A stretch of 64,000 nt of DNA from Tubulanus polymorphus (lineage: Eukaryota; Nemertea; Palaeonemertea; Tubulaniformes; Tubulanidae). The DNA is taken from NCBI RefSeq assembly GCF_964204645.1, contig NC_134027.1, forward strand, positions 7,800,485 through 7,864,484. The letters run 5' to 3'. The translations under genes and the position numbers were made by a program. Below, piece by piece: positions 20,987 to 35,000 of the stretch (positions are counted from its first letter, which is position 1; every line of letters starts with the position of its first letter). The notes beneath the pieces are model-generated. The model saw nothing but the letters and a program-made list of their open reading frames with translations, searched no databases and was not told the DNA's origin.

Positions 20987-23900
20987 GCTAGATCCCTTGG
21001 TTAAGCAGTGGGACGGTTTTATGGCGATGTTGTAAAATCATGAGTCTGATAACTAATGGAAAATATATTTCCCTAGCTAGTTTTACAAGGACCGGTGATG
21101 GATGCACATTTCGGTTTATTTAGACTCAGTTTTATGACCATTCCCGTTTTATTCTGATCGGCTTTTTATAATTATTGTCTTTTTTACAAAGTCCGATCAG
21201 CGCACCGCGTACCACTAAGTATAACCGTGTCACCTAATGGCCGAGGCGGGCGACAAATCAACCGCAAACATACCAATTGAAATATTATGTATCTAAATAA
21301 ATACGGCTCTTAGTTAATGCACGTAGATACATACTGTGTTATGTTTGATGAACAATGGGTTTTTCATCGTAAAGATAATGCGGAACGATTTGATTGAATA
21401 CAATTATCATCGGTTACAACAAGTCTCTATTACTTCTGCTCTATCCATCCGAATTGTTGTCAATTTTACAGGCTTTTTGTTTTATCTTTCGGACTGTTTG
21501 ATTATCGAGGGAAGCACCGCCAAATATAAAAGCATCACTTTGTCAGTATGGTTTGTATTTCATATTCAATCATATACATTTCTAATTACGCAAATATCTA
21601 ACATAAAGTATAACCTTCGTGAAGTAATAAGAAAATTCCAAATACGATGAATATCAAACAAGATAGTATATCTATAATAAGCGGGTGCTGTAAATCTTTT
21701 GGTGTTCGTTTCCAGCCAATTTTCATCAACCAGTTTTGATAGATATGAAAGTTTCCGTTTCACGTCAATTCCCACCATACTCGACTTCAACCCCCTGACA
21801 AAAAACCTGATGTCATATCGTTCAAATATTTGCAAACTTTTTCCCCAAAGAAATCGTTCGATCGTGTCTGCAGCTGTAAGTTTGAATTAAAATAGATTCT
21901 GTAAGTTTGAATTTAACCAGATTGGTCCGACCTTTGTCACACATTCCGAGAAAACATACTTTCCAACTCTGAACCAATGCAATAACATTATGTTTCCGGT
22001 CCGTTGAATTTCCAATTTTCGCACTGAAAATTGGTAATGCACAAATTTAATCTAGAATAAATTGTATTATATCATGTAAGACCATAGACCCCAGACAGTA
22101 TGGATTTTGATCGTTTCATTTCGCCGAACTGGTTTTTTTCATGATAGATTTCAAAACGTTCCGATATTAAAATCTTCCTAGCGGGAGTCGATTTGCCGGG
22201 TGTCTGATGAAAATTCGTAATTCGTAACCGGGTGTTGAAAAAAGACAACGAAACAAATAGTAGTTTATAGGGTTGGTATTTGATGCACGAGCTTTCGCTG
22301 TAGTGTATAGTGCTTCATCAGGTGAATGAGTATAGTCATTATAGTATTATGACATTGTCACTCTGCCTATAAATGCCGTTGTTTTTCCATTGAATATTTA
22401 TCTCGTTGATGCAAAAAGAGATAACAGGCTTTAAAGTTACAAGAAGTTCACGCAAAAGCTACAGAAGCTGCATCAAATTGTACGAGATTATATGGCTATA
22501 TCTGATTCGCATTTCTGATTCTATCACAAATTCAGGACACATTGGGGACACTGTCTAATATAATGTATCACTTGCATAAATCCGTTACGGAAGGTAATCT
22601 GGCTTAGGGCGAAAAAACGACGTCTAAGTAGGATAAAATCGAAGATTTAATTGGGATTAGGCTGGCGTTTATTAATTATTCAAGTGTAAATTGAATCGTG
22701 AACGATGAAACCGTGAAATTGCCCCCGGATATCGGCCGCCACGAAGCCAAAAATTGCCATGGAACGAATTAAGATCGTCACAGGCAGTATAAATAAAATG
22801 AATTGATTCTGAACACATCATCACAGGTGCTAGAATTCCCTGTTATATGAAATGTATGAAAACTTAATATCACAATGTGGTCGCGGAGAAAGATATGAAA
22901 AAAAGAATACATGAATGTATGAAACCCGATTAGGTGGGGATGGGTTTATATCCCTCGGGGGTGGCTTTGAGTTCAAACACTGCATTCTTTCATACATTAA
23001 TAGAAGAGCTACGAGCATGGAATTCTGAAAGAATTAAACACTGACTACAATGAATTAATCCTTTTCGAAACGAGTAAGTACTTGGTGTTTAGATCTAAAC
23101 AGGAGTGGTCTCACAAAAGGTTTATACATCGGAAAAAAAATTTGGATTTGCAAAAAAAAAACGATTTTAGAAGCTTAAACTTGTCGTTAGTCACACCCGG
23201 GGGCAAAATATTAAACTTTTTCTCGAATTTCACTATTGTTTCATTCTTTTCTTTTTATGTTTGAGAATCAATATTTTTTCAAAGCGATTGATTTGGACCT
23301 AAACTTTGCATATTGTTTCTGCTAAAACAGTAGTCGTGGGTGTCAGGTATTCTTTCGCAAATACGCGTATATAAATGGTTCAAACTGACACCAACCTTTA
23401 GGCGCTGTGAGGAAGAACGACAAAGCACGCCAAAACAAACAATTCTGCAACGATGAAATCGAATCCCACCGGTTCGTAGCATCCTATTAAATCATGAGTA
23501 TATGTATTTTCTGTATTTTCTCGTATATTCATCGTATCGTTTTTCATACAATGGTATAAATATTTATCAATTTTTAGTATCTTGTTACCGGCCTATGATT
23601 CAACAATCTGGATCCAGTTTTGGTAGAATAGCCCATACACTCTGATGTGGAGAACAGATAATAAGTTTAAAAGCTTACTACTATATGCTAAATCTATAAG
23701 ATTAAAAACGAATATAGTGGGTTTTAAACTTATTGGATTTAGTTCTATCTATGGCATTTTCGGGGAGGACAAAATATTATTTTCCTAAGTATATTTCCTA
23801 TTTGGAATCATGCCTTCTTCGACTATACCATCCATACCTTCGGTGCTGGTTATGATTTATGATACATAGTGAATATTTCTAATGACTGGGTGAAGGCTAT

Positions 23901-25595
23901 TACAGAATGGTGGACGGCATTAAACCCCGCCCTAACGCGGTAGTGCTGCAGTACGGGCTATCTGATATTGCTCGTTTGCTATGATACGTGACTACTAATG
24001 GACAAGCGGACGTAAACGACGGAATTATTTTATCAGCGTGTCTGATCATTATTTGGAATAACAGCTGGGATGCAGATATAGCGTGTCACTTGAATATACC
24101 GTGCCAGTAATACGGGTTAGTTTACAGAAAATGATCACGATTTGCTTCGTTTTTCGGAACACGAAGATATGAAGTGCGTCAGCATCTGGCAGATTCAACA
24201 GATGTGCCGCAGAATTGAATTTACGCCGTTTCGGAGTCCACGATCAAACCTCTCACACTCGGCTACCTCGGAATCAAATGTCAAAAATCGTGACTCAAGA
24301 TAAGATATGAATTTTGTGATACTTAATTATATTTGAACATTATTTCTGATTATCTCCAGGCATACGTATCTAACGAAGATCCAGAAATAGGATTTTTTTC
24401 AACCGAAGTTTCCATCAATGGTTCTATCAGTTAATTTGACGACGTTCCATGGATTCGACTATGCTTTACCTTGGTAGTTGATACTATGTGTGGATTAAAA
24501 AAATGAAAATGATGCATAAACGTCCATGGTTAACCTCGCACGCATTGGTTTGTCATTATAACTAAAATAAATAATGAAGATATTTTGATATAGAGAGCCA
24601 TTAAGGCATCGGCAGACAGTTCGTACGAAAAAGTACGATATGAAATAGATGGAAGCTGTGGACAGTGACCGAAAATTCATTCTTTGTTGCTGAGAGGAAC
24701 AAACGCCGTGCAGTTGCAATGACGGCTACAGATCAGCAGCGCGATGGCAGAGCTAGCGGCAGATGATGTAATTGGTCTCATGAGCTTTCCATCGTCAACA
24801 AATTGCCATGGTCGACAGTAAATCTCCGGACGCATGTCTTTCTGATGTTCGAATAAGTAGCGCCCTCCGTGTCCTTTTGCCGCAGGAAAAACCATTTCAA
24901 CATCAATTCTGCACCACGAACTCCACATTTTTTAAGGTGGCTACAGAATGAAAACCTACCAATCCACCGGTTGTACATTTCTGGTCTCACGAAAACTTAA
25001 TGATACTTTCGATTGTGCTCTGTAGAATATTGCTTTTTCGGATGACGTCCAAATATTTTCAGCATAAAATACAAATATCAAAATCGAACGCGGAACCACC
25101 ATTTCACGAGTCTCCGCGCTAGACGGAAACAAGTAAATATTTAAACACTATACGCACACTTAACGTCGTCCCTATTGATTGTTCAGGAAAAAGAATCGTT
25201 TAAAGAAATCGCCAGAAAGTGGCGAGAGAATTCCCTTATGGTCACTAGAAATGAGTCCCATTGCATTCTTTTGTTAATCATGCATAATTTGTGCTTAGTT
25301 AAAAACTGGGAACCTATTTATTTTGGTTTTGAGTATCTCTCCTGTGATGCCATTTGAATATCATCTACAGTCAAAATGTTATGTCTTTTTTTGTGGAAAG
25401 TGAATCAAACAGCCAATTCTTCTTTAAGCCAAGTCTTAGATCGACTTCTATATCTGGCGATTGAAAATGTCTCATTCGCACGGGAATTCTGACCGCGCCC
25501 ATTATTGATGTATGAGCTAACAAACCAGTGTGTCCCAGAGGCTTTGAAATATTACGCTAAAAGTTGTGTTTTTTTACCAAATCTTTCTTGCCTTC
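20987..25595. other. Gene-poor stretch with dispersed repeats
   Basis: No supported gene. A short repeat-like segment near 22255-22325 has a pattern (CTGATGAAG ... GCGAAAGC on the minus strand) seen in dispersed invertebrate repeats. A segment at 23621-23660 matches repeats at 52912 and 58032. Two overlapping minus-strand open frames at 24677-24990 look slightly coding-like but are contradictory in frame and splicing. Confidence 0.45.
23621..23850. repeat. Dispersed repeat, copy 1 (shared with 52912 and 58032)
   Basis: It starts TGGTAGAATAGCCCATACAC and continues TCTGATGTGGAGAACA. The same start occurs at 52912 and 58032 as GGTAGAATAGCCCGTACACTCCGACGTGGAGGACA. Beyond the first 50 bases the copies diverge strongly. 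Probably a non-autonomous element. Confidence 0.55.
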
Positions 25596-25755
25596 GGGTA
25601 ACGATCGTAATGGTAAAGCAACTATTACCAAGATGGGCCACATGTAGTATCGACTACTTCCCAGGGAGCGTAAAAGGGTAACGATCGTAATGGTAAAGCA
25701 ACTATTACCAAGATGGGCCACATGTAGTATCGACTACTTCCCAGGGAGCGTAAAA
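25596..25755. repeat. Perfect tandem duplication of an 80-base unit
   Basis: The unit at 25596-25675 is repeated immediately at 25676-25755; I found no mismatch. It begins GGGTAACGATCGTAATGG and ends GGAGCGTAAAA. The lack of divergence means it is recent or an assembly artefact. Confidence 0.92.
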
Positions 25756-28700
25756 CGAAAAAGAACCTGAGTCCGGTTCCACATTTCTGAGCTAAGTTTG
25801 ACGGGAGATAAATCTAATTCACAAATTAAGATTAAGTATTCGAATATTTGTTGCTTGAAAAGGCAACTCCCTGTGCATACTCCTTTCCAGTTATTCGATT
25901 ATCGAAAGCGTTTGATCAACTATAATCTGTATTAACAGCGACGCCAAATCACATCAAAATTCAATTTATTCGTGTGACAGTTTGCACTGTGGCGTGGCTC
26001 GTGCATCCTTGTCGCGTTAAGTGGAAAACATCTCGTTTATACTGTTGAGCACCGATTAGTTTACTATGCGATTACTTGCCAACGGTGTTATTTGGGGATG
26101 TCTTCTTCAAAGGTTTATTCATCCATTATCATTTATCCATTGGCTCTTAAAACAAAGTTCGTGCTTAGATAGGCGCTTAAGTGGCCATAGGTCTCGAGTA
26201 AAGAATTACAGATACTTCCGTCAGTAATAAAATATCGTTGATTTATCCTCGTTTTCTCAAAACTATAGAACTGAGTTTAGGTTGATATTGAACTGGAACC
26301 GACATCATTTCCAATTGTACTTCGATTTAAACAAAAAATTCTGTAAATTCGACTGCGGATCACAAAATTTCCGATTTCAAAATCAAACCCCCTGTTTCAC
26401 TCCCGGCAGGTTTGGTGTGTTCTGTAAGGGACACCAAATAAAAACAAATCAAACGAAATCTACCGATCAAATAAATAACAGGGTCAATCTCTATCTTAAG
26501 ATCGAATAGAAATGCATGTACATTAACCTTTTATTAATTGAGTCTAAACCGCGAATAATCTCAGGATTCCCACGATTTGTTTCGTACTGGATAACAGTAA
26601 TCCTGGGTCGAATCAGTACAAAAACGTACATCGTCGCGGCATTGTTTTAAAATGTACCATTTGGCTGCGTTTCAGGAAGTCATCCTAGTCGGTAGATTGC
26701 CGTTCGGGTACACTTATCTCCTCTGTTACTCTCTGATAATCAATAGCGAACATGTTGTAAATAGAAAATATCGATGATTGATGAAACGAACTTTCAATTC
26801 AATGACAGTCGAGTCGGAAGAAAAAACTAACGCCCAAAAAGCAACGAACGTGAAATTAGAAATGTCAATTCTAAGACATCTGACCTGATAATTGTAGGTT
26901 TTCGATTCAGCGTCATAAGTCTTAAAAGACTTTCGCCGTTGAAAATCGTTAGCTCCGGACGCGTGGAATCGAAAACGTTTTAAGTTCTTTTCGATTCAAC
27001 ATTTTCGTATTGATGGTCATTAGAATGAATTCTAGAATTGAAAGGAAAGTCGACATTGATCGCGCAGAATTTGTATTGGCTCGTCTTTTCTTAACCCCCC
27101 GCATAATGCGAATCGCGAAGAAGTGTTGACAGAATATATTCAAATATCAATCATAATGTATATATTCCTTGAAGAAATAACCGTTTGAAAACTAAGAATC
27201 ACCAAAAACTAATAATCGCCTTTATCTAAAAAGTCGTTCGCGGAGAACAATTTCTATTCGAGCGAAAAGAACGCGTATAAGTCTTACTTGCTTGATACAT
27301 AATAAAGTATCAGTGGCCCGCAAAATATATATACGTCACGGCCTTCACGATATTCCACACACGCCGTACAATGAAAGCCTTTTAGGCATGGACTCTACAT
27401 TATCCTAGATAAGTTTTATGCGACCGAGTGTCGTTCAGTGACAGGACTTCATCGTGCGATTAATGGTGCGTCAGTCTCACGAAATTCATAACAACACTAA
27501 ACCACTAAGTATCCACCATCAGAATTATTTATTATTTAATCTGGCCCCGCATAAAAGTGTCGCCAAAGTACTGTATTGAAATGTGGAAGCACCTTGCGAA
27601 TAATGAGACGAGTAATTGGCAAACAGAAACGACATGCGTCTGCGGACTACCAAGAACCCTCCTATACTTTACCACAAACGAGAGGTATGGTTTGTACTGG
27701 CGGGTAACGCCTTGCTCGACATCACGCGCCGAGCCGAATACCATTCCCGGGGAAATTATAAGGGATGATCACGACAATGCGGTGTAAAATGTTTAGTCTA
27801 TACATTACCACAACGTATGTACTGAAGCAATCCTAAGTATAGTATTAATTTTTAGTATATATTCATTACTCGTCACAGTAACACAGACTGGTCTGGTGGG
27901 ATACGCGATTAATTTACAAGAAACTGCCAGATGGCAGTCTATTGAAGATAACGGAATAAGAGTAAGGAAATCAATATATAAAAGTTATACAAAGAAGGTT
28001 GATTTCCTTATAGTTGTTCTTATAGTTAGTATTGTTAACCTGGACTCGAAGTGAACCAATTTGATCCGACGAACAAGGCCTCTCGATGGACTGCATTTCA
28101 ATAAGTCAAATATGAGAAAAAATGAAATTGTCAAAGGGTCACGGAGTTGTTATTTCAAAACGAAAAATACGAAACAACAACGGAAATGGCTATGCTTGCG
28201 GGTTGTTTAAAATGTCACCGACTGGTCGAAGGCATGTTTTCTGCCCCCGCTAACGTTGGTTAAAAATGTTGTATTTCAAATATCACCAAGAATGATATAT
28301 GATTTCTTTCACGATAAAGCACTTCCGACGCTGTTTGAAAAATTGTGCCAGTAGTGGGATAGGCCGCTTTGAAAAAAACATCTCGTTTTCGTTTTGTATC
28401 CGTTACCATTGGTCTATTATTATTCGGTCTTCCGCTCGCCAATAGGAAATTATTGATAAGTATATAAGCATTTGTCAAGTTGTTGGGTTTTTATTGACTT
28501 AGCGAGTGAGTTGTCTTGTGTATAGTGGTCATTATTGCATCCTAGTCGACATTTTCACCTTTCACTACTTTTTTCTTTTTGAGGGGCATGTCTTATATAA
28601 ACTATTTCTTAGTTTCTACTACGGGCCTCTCCAAGTCTAATTGACTGTATTTTGTATTTTGCATCTGTGTCCACTATGCTATGAATTATATTTGAAAATA

Positions 28701-31700
28701 AAGTATTCATTCGTTCAAATTTGACTTTTTCTGCCGAATTCACATCGCCACACCGATTTGATTTTCACAGACTTCAATACTACAAGCATCAATCTGTTCA
28801 ATTTGTAGTTCCTCAAAAACAACGATTGATCGTCAAAAATAGAGGCCAAGATATTTTTCTGTGTTTACCCGCGGAACGTTAATGGGTAAGATTGATAAGC
28901 AGCAACGAGCTAACATTCCTTAAACTACCGGCATTGTCATCTCGGCGTGGCACGAGTAGAATGTACACAGAAGTGATAAATGCCGCGCTGTTTGCTTTGG
29001 GAAAAAGTGGTAATTTGACAAGCGCACAGGTAGTTGTTGGACAAACACTCAGACATCGCGCAGGATGTCTTTATAACCGGAGTTTGATTTTTATCAGGAT
29101 ATCTCTACGCGCCAGTGGCGATTACCGACGTTGTTGATTGTTTTTCTTAGTACGATATAAGACCGGATTAAGAAATTACTGGTCGCAATCTGGCACTGTA
29201 CGTGCGGTTGACCATTTTATCGGCTATCCGCGCGACACTTCAAAATCGCTTACATGATTGCCACCAGAGATGATAGACAGTAAGCAAACCAATAATTATT
29301 TTGATATCGGTGAATAACAAACAAGAGCGTATTATTCATCTGATTTATGTGTTTTACGTGAGATTTTAGCACTCTCTAATTGTCCAGCAAAAAGGAAAGG
29401 AAATTTGATTATGAATATCATATTTCCGTTGTATTAGTTGATTTAGTTATTCCACTATTGGAGGATTAAGTCATCGTTTATCAAACGGTATAGTTAATTT
29501 TTTTCAGTAACATTCCTCATGTCATGATAATCTAAGAAATAAATATAAGATTGTCAATTTACACCTAGATACTTTTCATTCGGCCTTCATTGATCCTAAC
29601 AAACCAATGTTCTTCAAACATCGCGAAATTTATGTAAAAACACGGACTCGTAAATATCACGTAAAGAATATTGTATAGATATTATATTGTTTCTCTTTAT
29701 CCTTTATTGTTTTATTGTTCATCCTTTTTTCATTTACAATCATGTTCTTTTATGATGAACAAAATGAATTTGAATTTTGAATTTTGTTTCGTCAACGAAT
29801 TACTTAATCACAACTTCGTTTATCTAAATTGAAATAATCTTAGCACGACGTCATATTATGTACGTACGCTAATACGATGCTACATTTACTACATATATTC
29901 ATTCATTATCAACGGTATTTTTTCAAAATAGATGAAAATCATTTAGACGATAAGCTGCACATTGCCCTTTCCAGATTTGTTTCTAATTCGGATGCCGTTG
30001 TCACCTGATGATGATCCATCTAGGTTTGTCGACGCTAATCGACATTTCGTAGTGGTTTCATTAGTTTCTATTTTGCCCTGTCATCGGCTCGGTTTACTCG
30101 ATTAGTACTAAATGATTTCTTACATCGACCGAGTAGACCGATTATCCGCGCATCCAACGGCGCACTTTTTCAAATTTTCGACTGAGTTTTCATACACGCC
30201 GTGATGCGCGATATTTCTTTTCCTCTGAACTATGAACCATCCATAACTTAAGCATCCATACCTTGTTTCTCCTAATCGGCCGGGTTGTTGTGTAAACCGC
30301 AATAAAGTAATGTAATAAGTTCTATAGCTGCCGGGTCTGTTATGGTCAGCTTGATTATGATCAAAAAAAGTTTTGTACATGATAGAAAGGCGGCCGGCCG
30401 GGTGAACTTTTAAGTGCAACCGAAAGAAGAAGGTATCAATTTTCTAGCCTTGTACACTTTTGACTTGTAATTCCACTGCTAGATACATGATCGAATATTT
30501 CACCTTAAGTTTTGAGATTTTTAGATTTCGAGGTCAGTTCTGGAATTTTGATGCGTTATCTCGGTAATATCAAGTGGCTCAGCATACAATTCACATCTTC
30601 AAAAATCATATTTTCAAATTTAATCACCCTATATATCTGGGGAATTGAATTGTGTGTATAAAAATACTCGTGTTATTTTTACCCAATATTCACACATGAT
30701 GGTATTACAGAGACTTGTAGGAAGCACTCCGGGTCCTCGACGAATCACAGCGACACTAATTACCCCACGAAACCGACAGGAACGGGAAATTTAAGTACGT
30801 CTTTGAGTAATTCAATTGAAGTTTTCGGGCACTCATAAGATTCTCGATTTGTTCGTAACTCGATAAGATGGACGTGTGTACAATGCTCGCCGCGTTTCTA
30901 ACAGCATTCTCGCGCGCGAGCAATTATTATTTTCTCGAAACCAGCGCAAATGACCGCGGCTCTGCAGCGGCCCATCGCGCCTCATTTATTTTTCATCCGC
31001 CCGCAAGCACGATATTTTTTGGTACAAATATAGCCGTCACACGAAACTGTCCTGGCAACAAGTTGACGTGTTGCTACATTAAATGATGTCTAATGGCCGA
31101 ATTAATGGCATAATCACTTTCCTGCTATCATTAGCTACAGTGTTTAAATGCGGTGTACTTCTATCACGTTTGACTTTTATGGTAATTTTACATGAAGCTC
31201 TTCGTATGCCCACGAACGAATGGCCACCGTCGTTCGGAACAAGGTGATACCTATATGGTGAAGGATGTTGGAATAATATGCAGCTAAAACCAAATGTTTT
31301 TCTCGCTTCACGCATTTCTTCATTTCCATGATTAAGGCAACATTGTAACGGTAACGACTGAAGTCGTATCCGACTTCGGACTTAGAAAGCCGAACCCTTG
31401 CCGAATTGAGCGTCGAATATATTTAGCACGTCAACCCCATGCGTACTGACATTGCTGTTTATGGCTACTATGGCTACTTATGAACTTAGAGTTGACTGCT
31501 GCCGTTTGACTAGTGAAGAATCATCCACGCAAGCTTAGATTTACACATCGGAACGGTCATCGTTACTGGTTATCGGTTTCGTCTTCGTATGAAAAAATTG
31601 GTAGAACTGAACGGATGTTAAATAAAACCAGTCACATACAAAAACGCACCGGACCAACGCACACAGACGACAAGGAAACATATAGAGCATATGTAGTTGA

Positions 31701-31909
31701 TTATACCCCGTATAGATTCTCCGGATGTCCAAACACAGTAACGGTTACGACAACGTATGTATCATCGACGATTGTGACATGATTAAGAAAAGCCGAGCTT
31801 GATATCGCATTAATACACTTCACCCAATAAGGTTTCTAGTAGAGGCAATCGCAGTAACATTTCGTCAATGCCGATTACCCTCTAAGCACACAAAAAAACC
31901 AACTAGAAA
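25756..31909. other. Gene-poor stretch, nothing recognised
   Basis: Open frames (for example 28892-29137 plus, 30120-30419 minus, 30868-31086 plus) are short and have no domain, signal peptide or coherent splice sites. No transposase or reverse transcriptase motif was seen. Confidence 0.45.
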
Positions 31910-32065
31910 CAGGCTCGTGCCGAGCTTTTTTGAGGGGCGGTTCCTTTTCAGGAGAAAGGATTTTTCACCTTGAAAAGGGGCGCTTCTTTATTAGAAAAGG
32001 ACTGATCTTTAATAAGTACCGGAATAATTCATTTGAGAATGGATTACTTTTCAAAATTTTTAAGA
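31910..32065 (+). repeat. Dispersed repeat family B, copy 1
   Basis: It includes CTTTTTTGAGGGGCGGTTCC, then TTTTTCACCTTGAAAAGG, then GAGAATGGATTACTTTTC. The same blocks occur in the same order on the opposite strand at about 36760-36920, with roughly 75-80% similarity by eye. It has no coding capacity. Confidence 0.6.
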
Positions 32066-35000
32066 AATCTTGAGCCGAATATTTTGACACTGCCTTTTTG
32101 AAGGGCTGTGTGAAAATTTTAGGGGGTTCGTACACCACCTTCGGTGCAGGCCTGAGAAAGGACTAAATGCTTCCAACGGTTATCATTAGAAAGAGATTCC
32201 GTACATGATTTTAAGATTGATTTGCACAATTCGCGAAATAAGCAGTGTTTTACGCATGTTTTATCGTTTTGTTACAAAGCTGAAAATCCTTATGAAATCT
32301 CTCGTAAATATATCGGTGAAGTTCAACTTGTAAACCTCCATTCGCGGCACTTGTTCGGAGGCAGAGATTATCTGGCAATCGATACACGAATTGTAAACAC
32401 GGGCCCAACCCTTCAATCACTCGTATCGACGTGTCGACTTTCTCATTATTACAAATCATAATCCATTTTGATCGGCCTCTTTTGTTTGGCCAGTATGTCC
32501 AATTGGAATACAACCGCATTTGATAAATTCTTGATAATGCGTACATTGTCCGCTCGTGAGGTATAGTTTTGATTTATCAGTATACATAGTAATTCGCTGA
32601 GCTAAGTATCACATAAGCTTCGATACAACCACAACAATAGTCGATTCTTCATTTATCTGTCGCTCCCAGATTCATCTAGTGATAATCAGAGTTCGTATGA
32701 CAATCTTGAAACATCTGTGCGACGATAAGAAGATTTTGACGTCTAAAAATAACGCTAACGCATTCTATCGTTGGATTTGGTTTCATTTCATAATCACCGT
32801 AAATACGTGCTTATATAACTGCACCAAAGCTATTCGATTGAAATCTAACCTTTTATTCTATAATATTTGTCAAAGTATCGTTTACAAAAAACGCCTTAAT
32901 CACCTGCAATCGATCGATACTCAAATTATGGAACACACTATTCTCGACTTACGTTTAAAGGATCATTAATAAACATGTGATTGATATTTTCAAGCATTAA
33001 TAATTTCAGCAGAGGTTCAAACATTATAGTTGTTGTCATCGTTATGAATTTTATGCTCTATGGTTGTTTAGAAATGATATCATAAGTTTACGTATATTAC
33101 TATCAAAATTAGAATTAAAATTAGTACAACTTTTCAATTTTTAACAGAATAAAGGGCCCTGTTTTAATGGAAAGGTACTTAGTACAATGCCTTAGCCGGT
33201 AACATCTATATTTTGATAAGCGAATATTTGGTATACAGATTATCAAATGCTTTTAGTTCCATTATGCGAATGAAACTGCGAACGTTATTGAGATACTTAA
33301 TTGTACGACTAGTCGATATTTGTCTACTGTTTCAATGAATCGCATAATTCGCGAGTGTGTCTGCAACCTACGACAATTGAATTTGAAGCCTAGCGCGCAA
33401 ACGAGCGTTTCTTTTTTCAAGCGTTTAGGAAAATAGTGTCGCTCGTTTCGCCCGAAACTATGCGAGGCATGCGCACAGACACAAACCGTCGTATATAAAT
33501 CTAAATCTTTTACTCGAAAATTCGTTTGATACTCGAAGTTTTCAAGACGAATATATAAATCTTAAGTAGTTTGTCTTTGTTGAATTATTGAGGACAGATG
33601 TTGTTAGAGAAGATGAACCTAAAATCGTATTCAGAAACTGCGCAAACTTTGTGGGGGTTCTTCTATTTTGAAAGTCTCCAATCCCCGAGAACGGAAAAAG
33701 TCTTTCTTGCCTACCTGCACATATTTCTACATTTAAATTGAATTCACACGGCTAATGGTACCCTTGACAACAAGGCACTCAATTCTTCCTTCGTATCAGT
33801 TTTTAACAGGAATTAACGACTTCTCAGAAGAAAATTCGTGATATATATCACATACAATAATTAACGTATAGTCAATGTGCTTTGAGTTTCATCGATTTTA
33901 GAATTAAAACTGTTCTCAGCAGTTAAATCTGCTTCTATGATCGGCAGTCACCTTTTACCTGAGCACTTCAAACAACGCGTTGACTGGTTGGAAATGATTT
34001 AACCAACCTAGAATGAAGTATCCCAAACTCCTGCTGATACTATCGCGTCGTTTAACATTTACGTTCAACCGACCAAATTTTAAATTGGCCTATATGAAAT
34101 CTATGTATATAAAAACTAGAAATTATTGTCTTATCATCACCACTTCAAATCGATATAAAAGATGATGCGAACATTACAATTTCCTAGGATTGTGAAAACA
34201 GATAATAACGACAGATGATTATTATAACAGATATGCAGATCAACATTTTCTAGTGTTTCATCCTATTTTTAAAAGAAAAAACGGTGTTTATTATTATGAA
34301 TGTAGAACACATTACCTATTGATATCTATTTCCGAGCTTTAAAGTTGAAATTCTGATCGGGTTTTCGTTCGGTGATTCGTAGCTAGTCGCCGATTCCCTT
34401 TAGACCGTCGTGATGGCTTATCCCAAAGAAACAAATATTCGCGCGTTGGTTGCCTCTCTCTCTCTCCCTCTGTGTGTTGATGGCGCTTTCTGTTCTCTCT
34501 GTGTTGTTAGATCGAAGTTTTCGCTGAAAGCACCATTCCTCGCAGCCCCGCCTGCACAATTCTACCGATTTTATGATTGGTCGAAAACGACGATGACGTG
34601 AGCAACGGTTTGGCGCGGCACCCGATGTTGCCAACTTTTCCCCAATTGGCGACGCATCATTGGCGGGAAGCGGCATCGGCATGCAGTCATGCAACACCGT
34701 GGATACGTACATATATTAAACGGATTATTTTCGAAACTCGAAGGCTGATTTGCCCAATTAAAGGCATCTAGATTAGAACACACTTGGGCATTGGCGACGC
34801 GAGTTTGGAAATGAAATTATAAATATCCATGAGTGACGTTGCGAGTTGAATTATTAATTAGCAATTTTTATCACCTTCGCGTCGATGTCGTTTGCCTCCC
34901 ACTTCCCAAATTGACATCAAAGCGTGATAAGGTGTAATTCGGGGTATTATTTAATTATTCATCGTTATATATACCCGCCGGACAACACTGATATACCTAC

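Noticed and set aside
22255-22340. Hammerhead-ribozyme-like string (CTGATGA ... GCGAAAGC) on the minus strand
   Set aside because: The core bases are suggestive, but stem II does not pair next to the core and no clear stem I or stem III could be drawn. A covariance-model scan would decide.
33493-33501. TATATAAAT as a promoter for a gene at 33.5 kb
   Set aside because: No start codon followed by a coherent frame or splice structure was found downstream; AT-rich DNA yields such strings often.
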